35,966 nucleotides of DNA. Source: CAZGZD01 sp964530005 (lineage in GTDB: Bacteria; Patescibacteriota; Microgenomatia; UBA1406; GWC2-37-13). The notes under the pieces were generated by a model. That model had not been told where the DNA came from. It made no database searches and saw nothing but the letters and a program-made list of their open reading frames with translations. The translations under genes were made by a program, and so were the position numbers. The stretch covers positions 1 through 35,966 of the forward strand of contig CAZGZD010000007.1 in NCBI GenBank assembly GCA_964530005.1. Direction: 5' to 3'. Below are positions 1 through 7,316 of the stretch, in pieces. How positions within the stretch are numbered: the first letter of the stretch is position 1; each line of letters begins with the position of its first letter.

Positions 1-1732
1 ACGATCCCCACGTCGGACTTCCTGTGGCACCTGATTTGAGACACTCACCACTACTCCCAGCAAGACTAAACGCATACGCACTCCCTGTACCATATGCTAC
101 AGCACCAGCAGTAGGTGTAGCTGTACCATTTGTGCCTCCATTGGCTATTGGAAGCGTACCACTCACGTCAGCAGTCAGTGACACAGCAGAGAATGATGGA
201 GTAGTACCACCATGGAGTATCTGTGTCGATGTACCAGCTGTAGCCTGTGCAAGTACACCAGATCCATTGGTGTACAATGGACCACCATTACTTGAGAATC
301 CGGAGAAGGTGATAGTGCCTGATGAAGATAAGCCAGTGAGTCCTGAGGCAATACCTGCGCCGGATATATCCCAGTCGTTGCTGTTTATCGCTATATCATC
401 TCCACCATCGCCGAGCGTGACTGCGCCATTTGCAGTAAGTGCTCCATTTGCGGTCAAAGTACCTGTTGATGTCACAGTCGAGCCAAAGCTCGCAGCTCCA
501 TCAACCCCAAGAGTTCCAGCCACATCGACAAGATAGTCGGGGGTAGCATCTCCAACTCCAAAATTCCCGCTCGTGTCAAATACACCCACTTGTGCACTGG
601 CAGTCTTAAAGACAAGCTCTCCTGAGCCTGTAGCGTCGAGTGTGATATTGCCAGTTCCAGCAGACTGAAGAGTGATGGCCTTGGCGCTTGTGATTTTGAA
701 TGTCTCGCTTGCGAAGCTCGAATGAATAGTCGGGGTACTGGCAGAAAGCTTTATTTCTCCACCTGATGAGATGAATGGAATATTGCTTGCGGCTGATCCT
801 GGAGGCAAGCCTTGCAAAGTCTCAGAATTGATTGCATAGCCTACATTTGCAATTGACTGACGTGGTGTAGCTTCAGAATCTGCTCCGACTGTGACTCCAA
901 GATACACGTTCGTATTCTCTGTGAATACAGTATTGGCGATTTCCGACCCACAGGTTGAGCCAATGAGTACATTTGCGACACCATCTTGATCAGGAGTGAT
1001 AGAGCAGGTACCTGAGGTATATAGCTGACTTCCTGCAGATGCCGCATCATAAAGCTTAAATACCATATTGGTTGCTGTCGTGATCGGATTGCCAAGTGAA
1101 TCAGTGACACGGCCTTGGAAGTTGAGGGTGCGACTTCCTCGTACTGCAGTGGAAGGATAGGCAAAAGGAGTAGCTACATTTTTAAAGAACTGCCTATAGA
1201 CCCCAGCGCCTATTATAAAAAATAAGAGCAGGACAAGCGCCATACTTACATAGCGGAACTGATCGCTTGTAGATGAGATTGGTTGTACAGATTTTGACGT
1301 CACAAGCTCATTACTGGATTGAGGTTTTATGAAGTATCCGATCAGGGGAGCTCTTCTTAATATACCATTAAGCCACGACTTGATCTTGTATGTCTGAAGG
1401 TGAAACCGGACGTTGACCTCACCAAATACGCCGTCCGTAACTTTTTCACCATGATACTGAGCTTGCTCAAAATCTGAGATAGGGGGAACTTGCAAATTTT
1501 GAGGCCCTGCAATATCCTCAGCCTCAAATTGAGGTGGGGATTGCTGGAGATGTTTGGCAATTAGAGTTTGCAACTGCTTAAAGTTCGCAGTACTGATATA
1601 TCCTTTATCTTTAGCCCAGAATGCAAATTTTTGAAGCGAAGTGAGCTTTTTTTGGATAGTATGAGCAGACTCTCCACGTTCGTGGAGTTTGTTGATGTAT
1701 TTTTGAATGTTGTCGGGTGTTAAGTGCTCCAT
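1..1732 (-). CDS. membrane-anchored tail-fibre/adhesin-like protein with N-terminal integrase-type core-binding-like domain (partial)
   Basis: This is an uninterrupted minus-strand frame of 577 codons that is still open at the left edge, so the C-terminus is missing. Residues about 1-60 look like the second half of the phage-integrase core-binding (SAM-like) fold, with a helix ending in LTSLQKFAFWAKDKGYI. A linker follows, then one hydrophobic segment at about residues 164-181 (MALVLLLFFIIGAGVY). The ectodomain opens with a LNFQGRVTDSLGNPI motif and continues as Gly/Ser/Thr-rich tail-fibre-like repeats with AINSNDWDISGAG and ATPTAGAVAYGTG motifs. The predicted topology is N-terminus inside, repeats outside. 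The start at 1732 is preceded by a rare purine-rich GGAAGGAAGG stretch that could act as a Shine-Dalgarno site. It is the last gene of a minus-strand set with the core-binding protein upstream. An adhesin or surface fibre role is inferred; the job of the cytosolic domain is unknown. Confidence 0.8.
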   Translation of the reverse strand, partial: MEHLTPDNIQKYINKLHERGESAHTIQKKLTSLQKFAFWAKDKGYISTANFKQLQTLIAKHLQQSPPQFEAEDIAGPQNLQVPPISDFEQAQYHGEKVTDGVFGEVNVRFHLQTYKIKSWLNGILRRAPLIGYFIKPQSSNELVTSKSVQPISSTSDQFRYVSMALVLLLFFIIGAGVYRQFFKNVATPFAYPSTAVRGSRTLNFQGRVTDSLGNPITTATNMVFKLYDAASAGSQLYTSGTCSITPDQDGVANVLIGSTCGSEIANTVFTENTNVYLGVTVGADSEATPRQSIANVGYAINSETLQGLPPGSAASNIPFISSGGEIKLSASTPTIHSSFASETFKITSAKAITLQSAGTGNITLDATGSGELVFKTASAQVGVFDTSGNFGVGDATPDYLVDVAGTLGVDGAASFGSTVTSTGTLTANGALTANGAVTLGDGGDDIAINSNDWDISGAGIASGLTGLSSSGTITFSGFSSNGGPLYTNGSGVLAQATAGTSTQILHGGTTPSFSAVSLTADVSGTLPIANGGTNGTATPTAGAVAYGTGSAYAFSLAGSSGECLKSGATGSPTWGS

Positions 1733-1752
1733 ACTATAAATCCTTCCTTCCT

Positions 1753-1935
1753 TTAGCTTGTCAATGAGTATGTTCTTGTGAACACGACTCTATTTGTGTG
1801 TGATCTGTAGATCGATATTCGCTCTCTTGTGTATGGATTTCCCTCGATTGCGGGATCAAGAAGCATTTTAAGGCCCCTGTAAGCCTTAAAAATAGAGCCT
1901 CTTCCACTACCATATCTTCTACTTCGTATTTTCAT
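1753..1935 (-). CDS. small basic ORF of unknown function
   Basis: This is a 60-residue frame whose ATG comes one base after the TAA of the upstream core-binding gene and whose stop lies about 20 bases before the start of the adhesin-like gene. The tight packing suggests translation-coupled coding. The product is rich in Arg, Lys, Tyr and Ser (it begins MKIRSRRYGSGRGSIF), with no membrane helix and no motif that I recognise. It does not contain the Arg or Tyr motifs of an integrase catalytic domain, so it is not simply the lost half of the neighbour. It may be a chance ORF. Confidence 0.35.
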   Translation of the reverse strand: MKIRSRRYGSGRGSIFKAYRGLKMLLDPAIEGNPYTRERISIYRSHTNRVVFTRTYSLTS

Positions 1936-1936
1936 A

Positions 1937-2440
1937 TTAGTTTTTTGAACTTATAACTGCGATAAACTCTTCGACATCTTTTACAATCTGAGCACTTTGA
2001 TAAGCTCCTACAGTCTCTCTAAGCTCAGTTTTCATGTCTTGCAGTATTTTTGCGACGGGATTTGGAAACTGAGCCTTATGGATTGATGATGTTTGAAGTA
2101 CGCGATTCTGCATCTTCTTAGCTGGATTATGGCTCATCCAGCCTTGTGAGATAGAGAATGAGCAGAATCGGCGCAATGTTGAGAGGCGCCTATTTATTGT
2201 TTTGATTGGCGTCTTCGAATCCTCAAGGTACTGTATGTAGTCTCCGATCAACTCTTGTGTGATTAATTCACTCATCTCTTCAGGCGTACTCGTATGGAGA
2301 CGCTTTCCAAGCGTAACCCAACCAATAAAATGACGAAGATCCGATCCATAATTCTTCACTGTGATCGAAGTTTTATTTTCCGCAAGCAAGTATTTGCGGA
2401 ATAAGGCTTCAGTATTATATAAATTATACCCTCCATTCAT
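1937..2440 (-). CDS. orphan integrase-type core-binding (SAM-like) protein without catalytic domain
   Basis: This 167-residue protein matches the N-terminal DNA-binding half of XerC/XerD-type tyrosine recombinases. It has an opening helix (FRKYLLAENKTSITVKNYGS), then LIGDYIQYLE and TINRRLSTLRRFCSFS, ending in a QGWMSHNPAKKM segment that normally leads into the catalytic domain. In place of the catalytic domain there are only about 50 helical residues. The Arg-His-Arg-Tyr active site is therefore absent from this gene and from the following ORFs. It cannot recombine DNA alone; a DNA-binding or scaffolding role is inferred. It is the first gene of the minus-strand set that leads to the membrane protein carrying a similar domain. 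A TATTAT -10 box lies 8 nt before the ATG. Confidence 0.7.
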   Translation of the reverse strand: MNGGYNLYNTEALFRKYLLAENKTSITVKNYGSDLRHFIGWVTLGKRLHTSTPEEMSELITQELIGDYIQYLEDSKTPIKTINRRLSTLRRFCSFSISQGWMSHNPAKKMQNRVLQTSSIHKAQFPNPVAKILQDMKTELRETVGAYQSAQIVKDVEEFIAVISSKN

Positions 2441-2448
2441 ATATCTAC

Positions 2449-2454
2449 ATAATA
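2449..2454 (-). promoter_or_regulatory. -10 box TATTAT of the core-binding/adhesin gene set
   Basis: TATTAT matches the consensus at 5 of 6 positions and lies 8 nt before the ATG at 2440, which predicts an almost leaderless transcript. I see no clear -35 box. Confidence 0.45.
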
Positions 2455-2741
2455 GAATAAATAGAAATAGTTTGTCAAGAGGTATTTAAAGGGTAATTTG
2501 ATATATTTAGAGATAGTTATAAGGGAGGTATTAACGCATCCAATGATAATCTTATAATATAATTTAATCATATTTAATATATTTACCGCATTTATTTATT
2601 ACTTACTTAAGTATATCAAAATAGTACCATAATCCTGTAGTACTATATACAAATAGTATTATATTTTAAAAGGGCTGTGAAAGTCTGTGAGTATAGATAT
2701 CGACGATCTGTAGATTCGTACCTGAAAAAGGAGTGTAAATT

Positions 2742-2816
2742 ATGTCAAAGTATTTGTGGACGAGAGAGTATCTACGGATATTAAAAAAGTCGGTAGAGGT
2801 TGGGATCTGTCTATAA
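2742..2816 (+). CDS. possible 24-residue micropeptide
   Basis: This is a short frame beginning MSKYLWTREYLRILKKS, preceded by AAAAAGGAG seven to eight bases before the ATG. Most genes in the window have no such ribosome-binding site, which is the only reason to list it. The length is within chance expectation and no homologue is recognised. Confidence 0.18.
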   Translation: MSKYLWTREYLRILKKSVEVGICL

Positions 2817-3088
2817 GCTTTGAATTGGCAAATTAACCGGAGTTCTGCTAAATTTTTTTATTTTTGAGAGAGTTTGATACGACGACTTAAACTCTTATAT
2901 AGTAGCTCTTATACCTCTTTAACCCCATAGATGGTGTACTTGTGAAGTATTCTTACTTTTATCTTATCATATATTTGACTAAAGTAAGGGCATTGTGGAT
3001 AAAGGTTGTTGGGAGGTCAATTTGAGTAATTGGTATATAAATTAGGAAATTCCGAAGATTAGTTGGGCCTTTGTAGTAGTGTAACTTT

Positions 3089-3119
3089 AATGTGTTTTAG
3101 CCTCGTACTAAAGCACATT
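3089..3119. repeat. 12-bp inverted repeat with 7-nt loop
   Basis: AATGTGTTTTAG and CTAAAGCACATT pair over 12 positions with one G-T mismatch around a 7-base loop. There is no T-run on either side, so it is a poor terminator. It could be an RNA hairpin or a protein-binding site upstream of the gene at 3224. Confidence 0.5.
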
Positions 3120-3147
3120 CTTGATTACAATGATTTTACATATATTT

Positions 3148-3164
3148 GGGCCTTTGGAAGGCCC
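3148..3164. repeat. GC-rich 7-bp hairpin upstream of the gene at 3224
   Basis: GGGCCTT, a TGG loop and AAGGCCC form a perfect 7-bp stem about 60 bases before the start at 3224. Its left arm lies within a second copy of the decamer found near 3064. It is too far upstream to be in the predicted leaderless mRNA, so it may end an upstream transcript or bind a regulator. Confidence 0.4.
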
Positions 3165-3208
3165 TAAGACAGAGCAGATCTTGATTTTATAGTAATTTCT
3201 ACAAAGAG

Positions 3209-3217
3209 TGGTATCAT
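3209..3217 (+). promoter_or_regulatory. extended -10 (TGG-TATCAT) of the gene at 3224
   Basis: TATCAT with an upstream TGn element ends exactly 6 nt before the ATG at 3224. This would place transcription start at the A of the start codon. Confidence 0.5.
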
Positions 3218-3223
3218 ATAGGT

Positions 3224-3640
3224 ATGAAGAAGACACTATGGATTTTGGGCTCACTCCTCATTCTTTTGCTCCTTCTGGGTGGTTTATTCACATTCTTTGA
3301 GCTGCGAAGCTTTGCTGGGGCTACTCGTGCGACATCAACAGGGGAAATATCGACAGAGAACTCATATCTTTTTGCCTCGCCGCTTCGCGCTCGGGCGAAT
3401 GCTCAGGAAAAAATAAGACTCACAGTATTCATACTCAATGGCCAAGGCTTAGGCGTGCAAGGGAAGGTGGTCACTGTGTCAAGTAATCCAAATCTGAAGC
3501 TTGATCTTGTCCAGGCTACGACAGACCAGTTCGGCAAGGCGGTATTTGATGTCGCTGCAACGCTTGTGGGTGAGTATTACCTGCAGGTTCAGGTTGAAGG
3601 GCAGAATCTCTCCCAGAAGGCACACCTTACTTATTATTAG
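3224..3640 (+). CDS. small membrane-anchored Ig-like domain protein
   Basis: This 138-residue protein has an N-terminal hydrophobic helix (about residues 4-25, LWILGSLLILLLLLGGLF). The ectodomain is about 95 residues and resembles a bacterial Ig-like (invasin/Big_1 type) domain, with strands around KVVTVSSNPN, TTDQFGKAVFDV and GEYYLQVQVEG. The GKAVFDV motif is typical of such folds. It converges on the minus-strand surface operon and its last 14 bases overlap the end of that operon's last gene, so the two transcripts could interfere. A surface structural role is inferred from the fold and context; the partner is unknown. The start codon is fixed by a -10 box 6 nt upstream. Confidence 0.75.
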   Translation: MKKTLWILGSLLILLLLLGGLFTFFELRSFAGATRATSTGEISTENSYLFASPLRARANAQEKIRLTVFILNGQGLGVQGKVVTVSSNPNLKLDLVQATTDQFGKAVFDVAATLVGEYYLQVQVEGQNLSQKAHLTYY

Positions 3641-4619
3641 GTATATATTTTTGGATAGCTCCTGAGATCACTGAAAGCTCCCTATGCGCACGAACCGTAA
3701 GCGAACGCGTCTGCACGATACCATAGGGATGTAGTAGCCTACGTAGAAGATATATTGAAAGTACCATAATCTGCACAAGAAGAACAATCTCAACAAGATG
3801 TTGGCGTAATGTATTTAAAATCCAAAGAAGCATAGTAATGATGATGTACCACCAGGGGAGGATTTGAAGGTACAGGGTGTTGCTCTTCGGAGATAGATCT
3901 TTATTAAAACTTGTCTGAGAAAATACTCTCAGAGTCTCTGGCCTTGATTTTTTGAGGCTTACGGAGTAATTTCCGGTCTTATCTGTCATAGTTGCGAGTT
4001 CTGGAAGTGAATACGCTTCAACATCGCCAACTGGATTCGTTACCCTCGTAATCAGTCTATCTATTCTTGCGGCGGGCGAACGTGAACTTTGCTTATCGGT
4101 AAAAATGGAGAGGTCAACCGGTGAGTTGGGGATAGCTTGGCCTGTGAGCTGAATCTCTTCTCCAGAGTAGTATTTGTCTTTGTTGAAAGACACAGTAGGC
4201 GGCAGGATAATTGGCCCTATATTGACATTTTTCTCAACTGAAAAAGGTGGGATGCATGTTGGAGTTGTGAGGCGTCCAAGCTGGTCTTGTGCGCTTATGC
4301 ATGCTTCGTGGGAAGACATTGGAGAAAATCTATTATCGAATGAATAGTAGCCATCGGAGCGGGCAAAAGTCTGATCATAGAGACCAAGCCCCTGAATCGT
4401 CACCAGAGCCCCTGGGGAGGTATATCCATATAGAGAGTACCTATTCTCTCCAATCGACGCTGAGACTTGAATTGATGCGTAAAATGGAGGCTCTGTACTT
4501 GGCGTGAGTTCTTGAGTGTATATGGTGGAATCTATATTCTCAGCAGCTTCCACAGGATAGGGATGTAGATTGAGCGGTGTAAGGATAATTAAAAGCCAAA
4601 GAAGAATTATGCTTTTCAT
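3627..4619 (-). CDS. secreted Ig-like protein with two C-terminal membrane helices
   Basis: This is a 330-residue protein if it starts at the ATG at 4619. An in-frame TTG at 4661 would overlap the upstream gene and add 14 residues. The N-terminus is a signal peptide (MKSIILLWLLIILTPLN). Two Ig-like or carboxypeptidase-regulatory-like beta domains follow, the first with GYTSPGALVTIQG and DGYYSFDN motifs, the second after PPTVSFNKDKYYSGEEIQLTG. The C-terminus has two hydrophobic segments (WWYIIITMLLWIL and IVLLVQIMVLSIYLL) and a basic tail. It is the third gene of a minus-strand run after the WxL-like and DUF916-like genes, 19 bases after the latter, and probably forms part of the same surface complex. 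No enzyme motif is visible. Confidence 0.72.
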   Translation of the reverse strand: MKSIILLWLLIILTPLNLHPYPVEAAENIDSTIYTQELTPSTEPPFYASIQVSASIGENRYSLYGYTSPGALVTIQGLGLYDQTFARSDGYYSFDNRFSPMSSHEACISAQDQLGRLTTPTCIPPFSVEKNVNIGPIILPPTVSFNKDKYYSGEEIQLTGQAIPNSPVDLSIFTDKQSSRSPAARIDRLITRVTNPVGDVEAYSLPELATMTDKTGNYSVSLKKSRPETLRVFSQTSFNKDLSPKSNTLYLQILPWWYIIITMLLWILNTLRQHLVEIVLLVQIMVLSIYLLRRLLHPYGIVQTRSLTVRAHRELSVISGAIQKYIPNNK

Positions 4620-4638
4620 CAGGAAAGATCGAATATTT

Positions 4639-5673
4639 TTATTCACGACCCTTAGCTTCAAGCTCTGCTTTGAGTTTTTCTATTTCTTGTTTTTCAGCCT
4701 CTACCTCAGCCTTAAGCTCACCATCTTTGCCTCCTCCTACGCGACGAATAAATGCACGGAGGATAAGTATAAGGATGATGAGTGAGAAGACAGCAATCAG
4801 CGCTACTTTCCACGGAAATGCCCATACATAGATTGAGCGCTCAAGCACCTGCCCCTTTTCTCCATAGCTAAGAGTGGCTGCAATCTTATACCTACCTATC
4901 ATCCACTTAGGTCCGAGTTCAGTCTCAAAAGTTCTGGTTGTGTCGGGGAATATATTCTGTTCCTTAATGGTCTCTTGCGCAATCTCTCCAAACATGTTTG
5001 ATAGGGTGATAGTGCCTTTAGGATGGATATGATAATCTCCCTGATTGAATACTTCCGTCACGACTTTGACCGGTCCATATTCCAAGAAATTTGGGGCAAA
5101 AAATCGCGTGATATGAGCATTCTCAGTAATTGGTCCAGCAACGCGAATGTATACAAGGGATACGATTCGAGATGACACTCCCACTCCTCCTTCAGTATTT
5201 TTTTTATCGGCTGAGGGGATTTGGCTTGTAGGCTCGAAGTATATTGCAAGGTATCGTCCACCTGGGCGAGCCTCTTTGGGAGCCGAAATACTTGCCTGGA
5301 ATTCTATCTTGTCATTTGCTGGGATAGCAGCTCGATCATAGGGGAGCTTTACCCAGCTCGCTGCTGAAAATTTGGGTGATACATCATCGGCCTTCTCGAG
5401 AAATGTAGGAGTGCCTTCCTTGTCCTGTACTATGAAGTCGACAGCCTTTATTATTCCAGCTCTTGGACTTGCGGATTGGTTGAGAAATCGAATAGTGACG
5501 GTGGCTTTTTCGCCAGGACTGACCGTCAACTCTTGTCGTGCTGGACTGACTACAAGGGGGAGAACGTCTTGAGCGCGTGCTTTGCCAAGGTTAAAAGTAA
5601 AAAGTGCAAGGGTCAATATTAAGAAAAAGAAGAGGGTAGTGTAAGTTTTAAGTTTTGATCTGTGATTTTTCAT
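4639..5673 (-). CDS. DUF916/WxL-interacting-like surface protein, C-terminal membrane anchor
   Basis: This 344-residue protein has a signal peptide (about residues 10-35, ending at ARAQD). An Ig-like N-terminal domain follows with LVVSPARQELTVSPGEKATV and VRFLNQS-type strands, as in DUF916/WxL-interacting proteins of Firmicutes. A second beta domain contains VKVVTEVFNQGDYHIHPKG and LSNMFGEI. One membrane helix lies at about 285-305 (KVALIAVFSLIILILIL), and the short cytosolic tail is Glu/Lys-rich and probably coiled coil. It starts 20 bases after the WxL-like gene. The same architecture recurs at 14674-15723. By analogy with Firmicutes, it would anchor the secreted partner at the cell surface; this role is inferred from fold and order, not shown. 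Confidence 0.75.
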   Translation of the reverse strand: MKNHRSKLKTYTTLFFFLILTLALFTFNLGKARAQDVLPLVVSPARQELTVSPGEKATVTIRFLNQSASPRAGIIKAVDFIVQDKEGTPTFLEKADDVSPKFSAASWVKLPYDRAAIPANDKIEFQASISAPKEARPGGRYLAIYFEPTSQIPSADKKNTEGGVGVSSRIVSLVYIRVAGPITENAHITRFFAPNFLEYGPVKVVTEVFNQGDYHIHPKGTITLSNMFGEIAQETIKEQNIFPDTTRTFETELGPKWMIGRYKIAATLSYGEKGQVLERSIYVWAFPWKVALIAVFSLIILILILRAFIRRVGGGKDGELKAEVEAEKQEIEKLKAELEAKGRE

Positions 5674-5693
5674 CTTTAATTTTGAATTTCAAA

Positions 5694-7178
5694 CTAAAAT
5701 ACTGGAGTGGCAGTGTACTTGACTTTATTATAGTAGTATCCTGCAGGCTGTGTGCCAGATGTGGAGATACGGTAGCATACGTTGACGGCTTTTCCTGATA
5801 CTGCTCCTGAATTGGACATTATCGTTCCCTTTGTCTCGCTTGCTTCTTGATCTGCGAACTGACGGGTTGAGAAGGTACGACTGGATTCATTGTACAAGAA
5901 GTTTGCATCTGTACCTGAGCTGTTGGCAAGTGCGAAGCCGAATCCATTGTTGGTAGCGGTTGCCCAATCTGCAGATGTTGCGGATGTGGCCGAACCATCG
6001 TCTGCCGTGGTATCTTTAATACAGTTTGCCGACTCACCTGCTGTGGCACCGCTACAGGCAACTCCATCTTTACCCATCTGGTCATTCTCCTCAGACTTTA
6101 CTGCATACCCTCCAGCCGCGTTGGTTGAGACTGTGAGAAGATGCGCAGCATTTAAAAATGTATTGCTTGATGAGATAGTACCCCAAGGAACAGACGTGGC
6201 GGTCGTTGTCACACTTGTTGTGGCGCCACATTTGCTTTGTGAGCTGGCAACTCCAGCAATTGAGAAAGAAAGAGATTCCTGGACTGTGGCAGATACCAAA
6301 ACTGCTTCAATAGGTGCCACTTTGACATTTATTGAATCAATTGTGTTGTCTGAGCCATCCCGCGTCTTGAGATTAATAGTATATACATCTGCTGTACCTT
6401 GAGTATGGCCTGATGTGATAGGTGCTGGATTCATAAGTCCTGGACTTGAATCTATCGTGACTGTTATGGTGGAACCCGCTGAACACGCTGAGGTTGAGCG
6501 ATCTATACGAATTGTGGAGTCGTTTGAGGCGTCACCTGCTGTGATAGTCTCGGTTGTACCCCAATTGCCATCTGTACATCCGGTGGTGGAGATATCTGCC
6601 GCTGCAATGCCGTTGAGATCGAATCCATTGGTGGCGATTGACGAATTCGTATCTGGAATTGAGTCATTTGTCCGACTAGTGATGTCTACAGAGGGAATAG
6701 TGACAAGTATATCTCCATTTGAGGGAACCTGGGATGTGGTGACAAAGCTGATCGTGAGGCTTCCAGACTGGGATGCAACTACGTAATCATCTGATAGGAG
6801 AGCGCCGGAGAGGGCAGGCGTAAAGTTGAAGTGGGTCGTATCTACAATATTTTCTACAGTGTAAGCGGCATTAGTATTACAACCACTGAATGCACTATTT
6901 ATGAAACAAACTGAATCTTTTGGGAAAAGATGATTGGTGTCGTTGTCTGCGTTGCTACTTGAGTCGATGGTGACCACGGACGCACCTGATGAACCCGACG
7001 AGACCCCAGCGCGATATGAGAGGCGGGAGTTGCCCAAGGTAGCGGAAGCCGAGGTCAGATTGGCAGTCTCAATAGCTGGCGCTTTGACAAGGAAAACTCC
7101 AACAAACTGAGCAAAGACAAATAAAAATAATACGACTCGATAGAATGTGCTTCTTTTCGAGCGTCGACTCTTTTTCAT
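5694..7178 (-). CDS. secreted WxL-like surface protein
   Basis: This 494-residue protein has a basic N-terminus and a signal peptide (about residues 13-40). A Ser/Thr/Asn-rich beta region follows, with VTIDSSSNADNDTN, TTHFNFTPALSG and LTISFVTTSQVPSNGDI. The C-terminal 190 residues start near LSFSIAGV and contain SVPWGTISS, AAGGYAVKSEEND, NNGFGFALANSSG and the ending AGYYYNKVKYTATPVF. The last part matches the end of the protein at 13926-14663 and resembles the AGxYxAxL ending of WxL domains. Eight or so cysteines suggest disulfides outside the cell. It is the first gene of the minus-strand surface run, directly before its DUF916-like partner. A TTGACA-17-TTGAAT promoter lies just upstream. 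A WxL assignment is by pattern only. Confidence 0.75.
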   Translation of the reverse strand: MKKSRRSKRSTFYRVVLFLFVFAQFVGVFLVKAPAIETANLTSASATLGNSRLSYRAGVSSGSSGASVVTIDSSSNADNDTNHLFPKDSVCFINSAFSGCNTNAAYTVENIVDTTHFNFTPALSGALLSDDYVVASQSGSLTISFVTTSQVPSNGDILVTIPSVDITSRTNDSIPDTNSSIATNGFDLNGIAAADISTTGCTDGNWGTTETITAGDASNDSTIRIDRSTSACSAGSTITVTIDSSPGLMNPAPITSGHTQGTADVYTINLKTRDGSDNTIDSINVKVAPIEAVLVSATVQESLSFSIAGVASSQSKCGATTSVTTTATSVPWGTISSSNTFLNAAHLLTVSTNAAGGYAVKSEENDQMGKDGVACSGATAGESANCIKDTTADDGSATSATSADWATATNNGFGFALANSSGTDANFLYNESSRTFSTRQFADQEASETKGTIMSNSGAVSGKAVNVCYRISTSGTQPAGYYYNKVKYTATPVF

Positions 7179-7189
7179 AACTTATATAT

Positions 7190-7218
7190 ATTCAATACTA
7201 TCCATAGATTCTTGTCAA
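7190..7218 (-). promoter_or_regulatory. promoter of the first surface operon (TTGACA-17-TTGAAT)
   Basis: A perfect -35 (7218-7213) and a 4-of-6 -10 (7195-7190) are 17 nt apart. The -10 ends 11 nt before the ATG at 7178, so the leader would be about 5 nt. It is divergent from the paaX-like promoter, with the two -35 boxes about 50 bases apart. Confidence 0.65.
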
Positions 7219-7271
7219 GGGTAAATTAAGACAAAATTTGCCGATTTCTTGGGTTGATATAGTTTGTAGTA

Positions 7272-7300
7272 TTGACAATAAATATTCCGTCTGTTACATT
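7272..7300 (+). promoter_or_regulatory. promoter of the paaX-like gene (TTGACA-17-TACATT)
   Basis: A perfect -35 at 7272-7277 and TACATT at 7295-7300 are 17 nt apart. The -10 ends 9 nt before the ATG at 7310. This fixes that ATG as the start rather than an upstream non-ATG codon at 7238, which lies 5' of the promoter. Confidence 0.7.
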
Positions 7301-7316
7301 TTCCCTGTCATGGGAA
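7301..7316. promoter_or_regulatory. possible operator TTCCC-N6-GGGAA at the paaX-like start site
   Basis: TTCCC and GGGAA form a 5-bp inverted repeat across the predicted transcription start and start codon of the regulator. This is a natural place for autorepression. The repeat is short and may be chance. Confidence 0.3.

Larger units (their letters stand above)
2441..3223. other. 783-base AT-rich gene-free region between divergent genes
   Basis: No convincing gene is present. The left part holds promoter-like AT-rich DNA. The middle has a 24-codon ORF with a Shine-Dalgarno-like GGAG. The right part has two hairpin-capable inverted repeats and two copies of the decamer TGGGCCTTTG, one at about 3064 and one inside the second hairpin. 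A small 7-bp inverted repeat (AGAGTTT/AAACTCT) lies near 2870-2900. I could not recognise a known RNA family, and there is no tRNA fold. Confidence 0.6.

Noticed and set aside
24..536. Long plus-strand open frame opposite the tail-fibre-like protein
   Set aside because: It is Pro/Val/Ala/Ser-rich, the typical shadow of a Gly/Ser/Thr-rich gene. The minus-strand frame has domain motifs, a membrane helix and a ribosome-binding site.
841..1164. 107-codon minus-strand frame inside the adhesin region
   Set aside because: It lies in another reading frame of the same strand as the larger real gene and has no domain features.
1937..2440. Integrase indicating a prophage or integron
   Set aside because: No catalytic domain, no attachment site near a tRNA and no phage structural, packaging or lysis genes are present. 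The tail-fibre-like repeats occur on a membrane-anchored cellular protein.
5890..6786. Plus-strand frames of 170 and 123 codons opposite the WxL-like gene
   Set aside because: Antisense shadows of a Ser/Thr-rich secreted protein; no promoter, start signal or recognisable domain.
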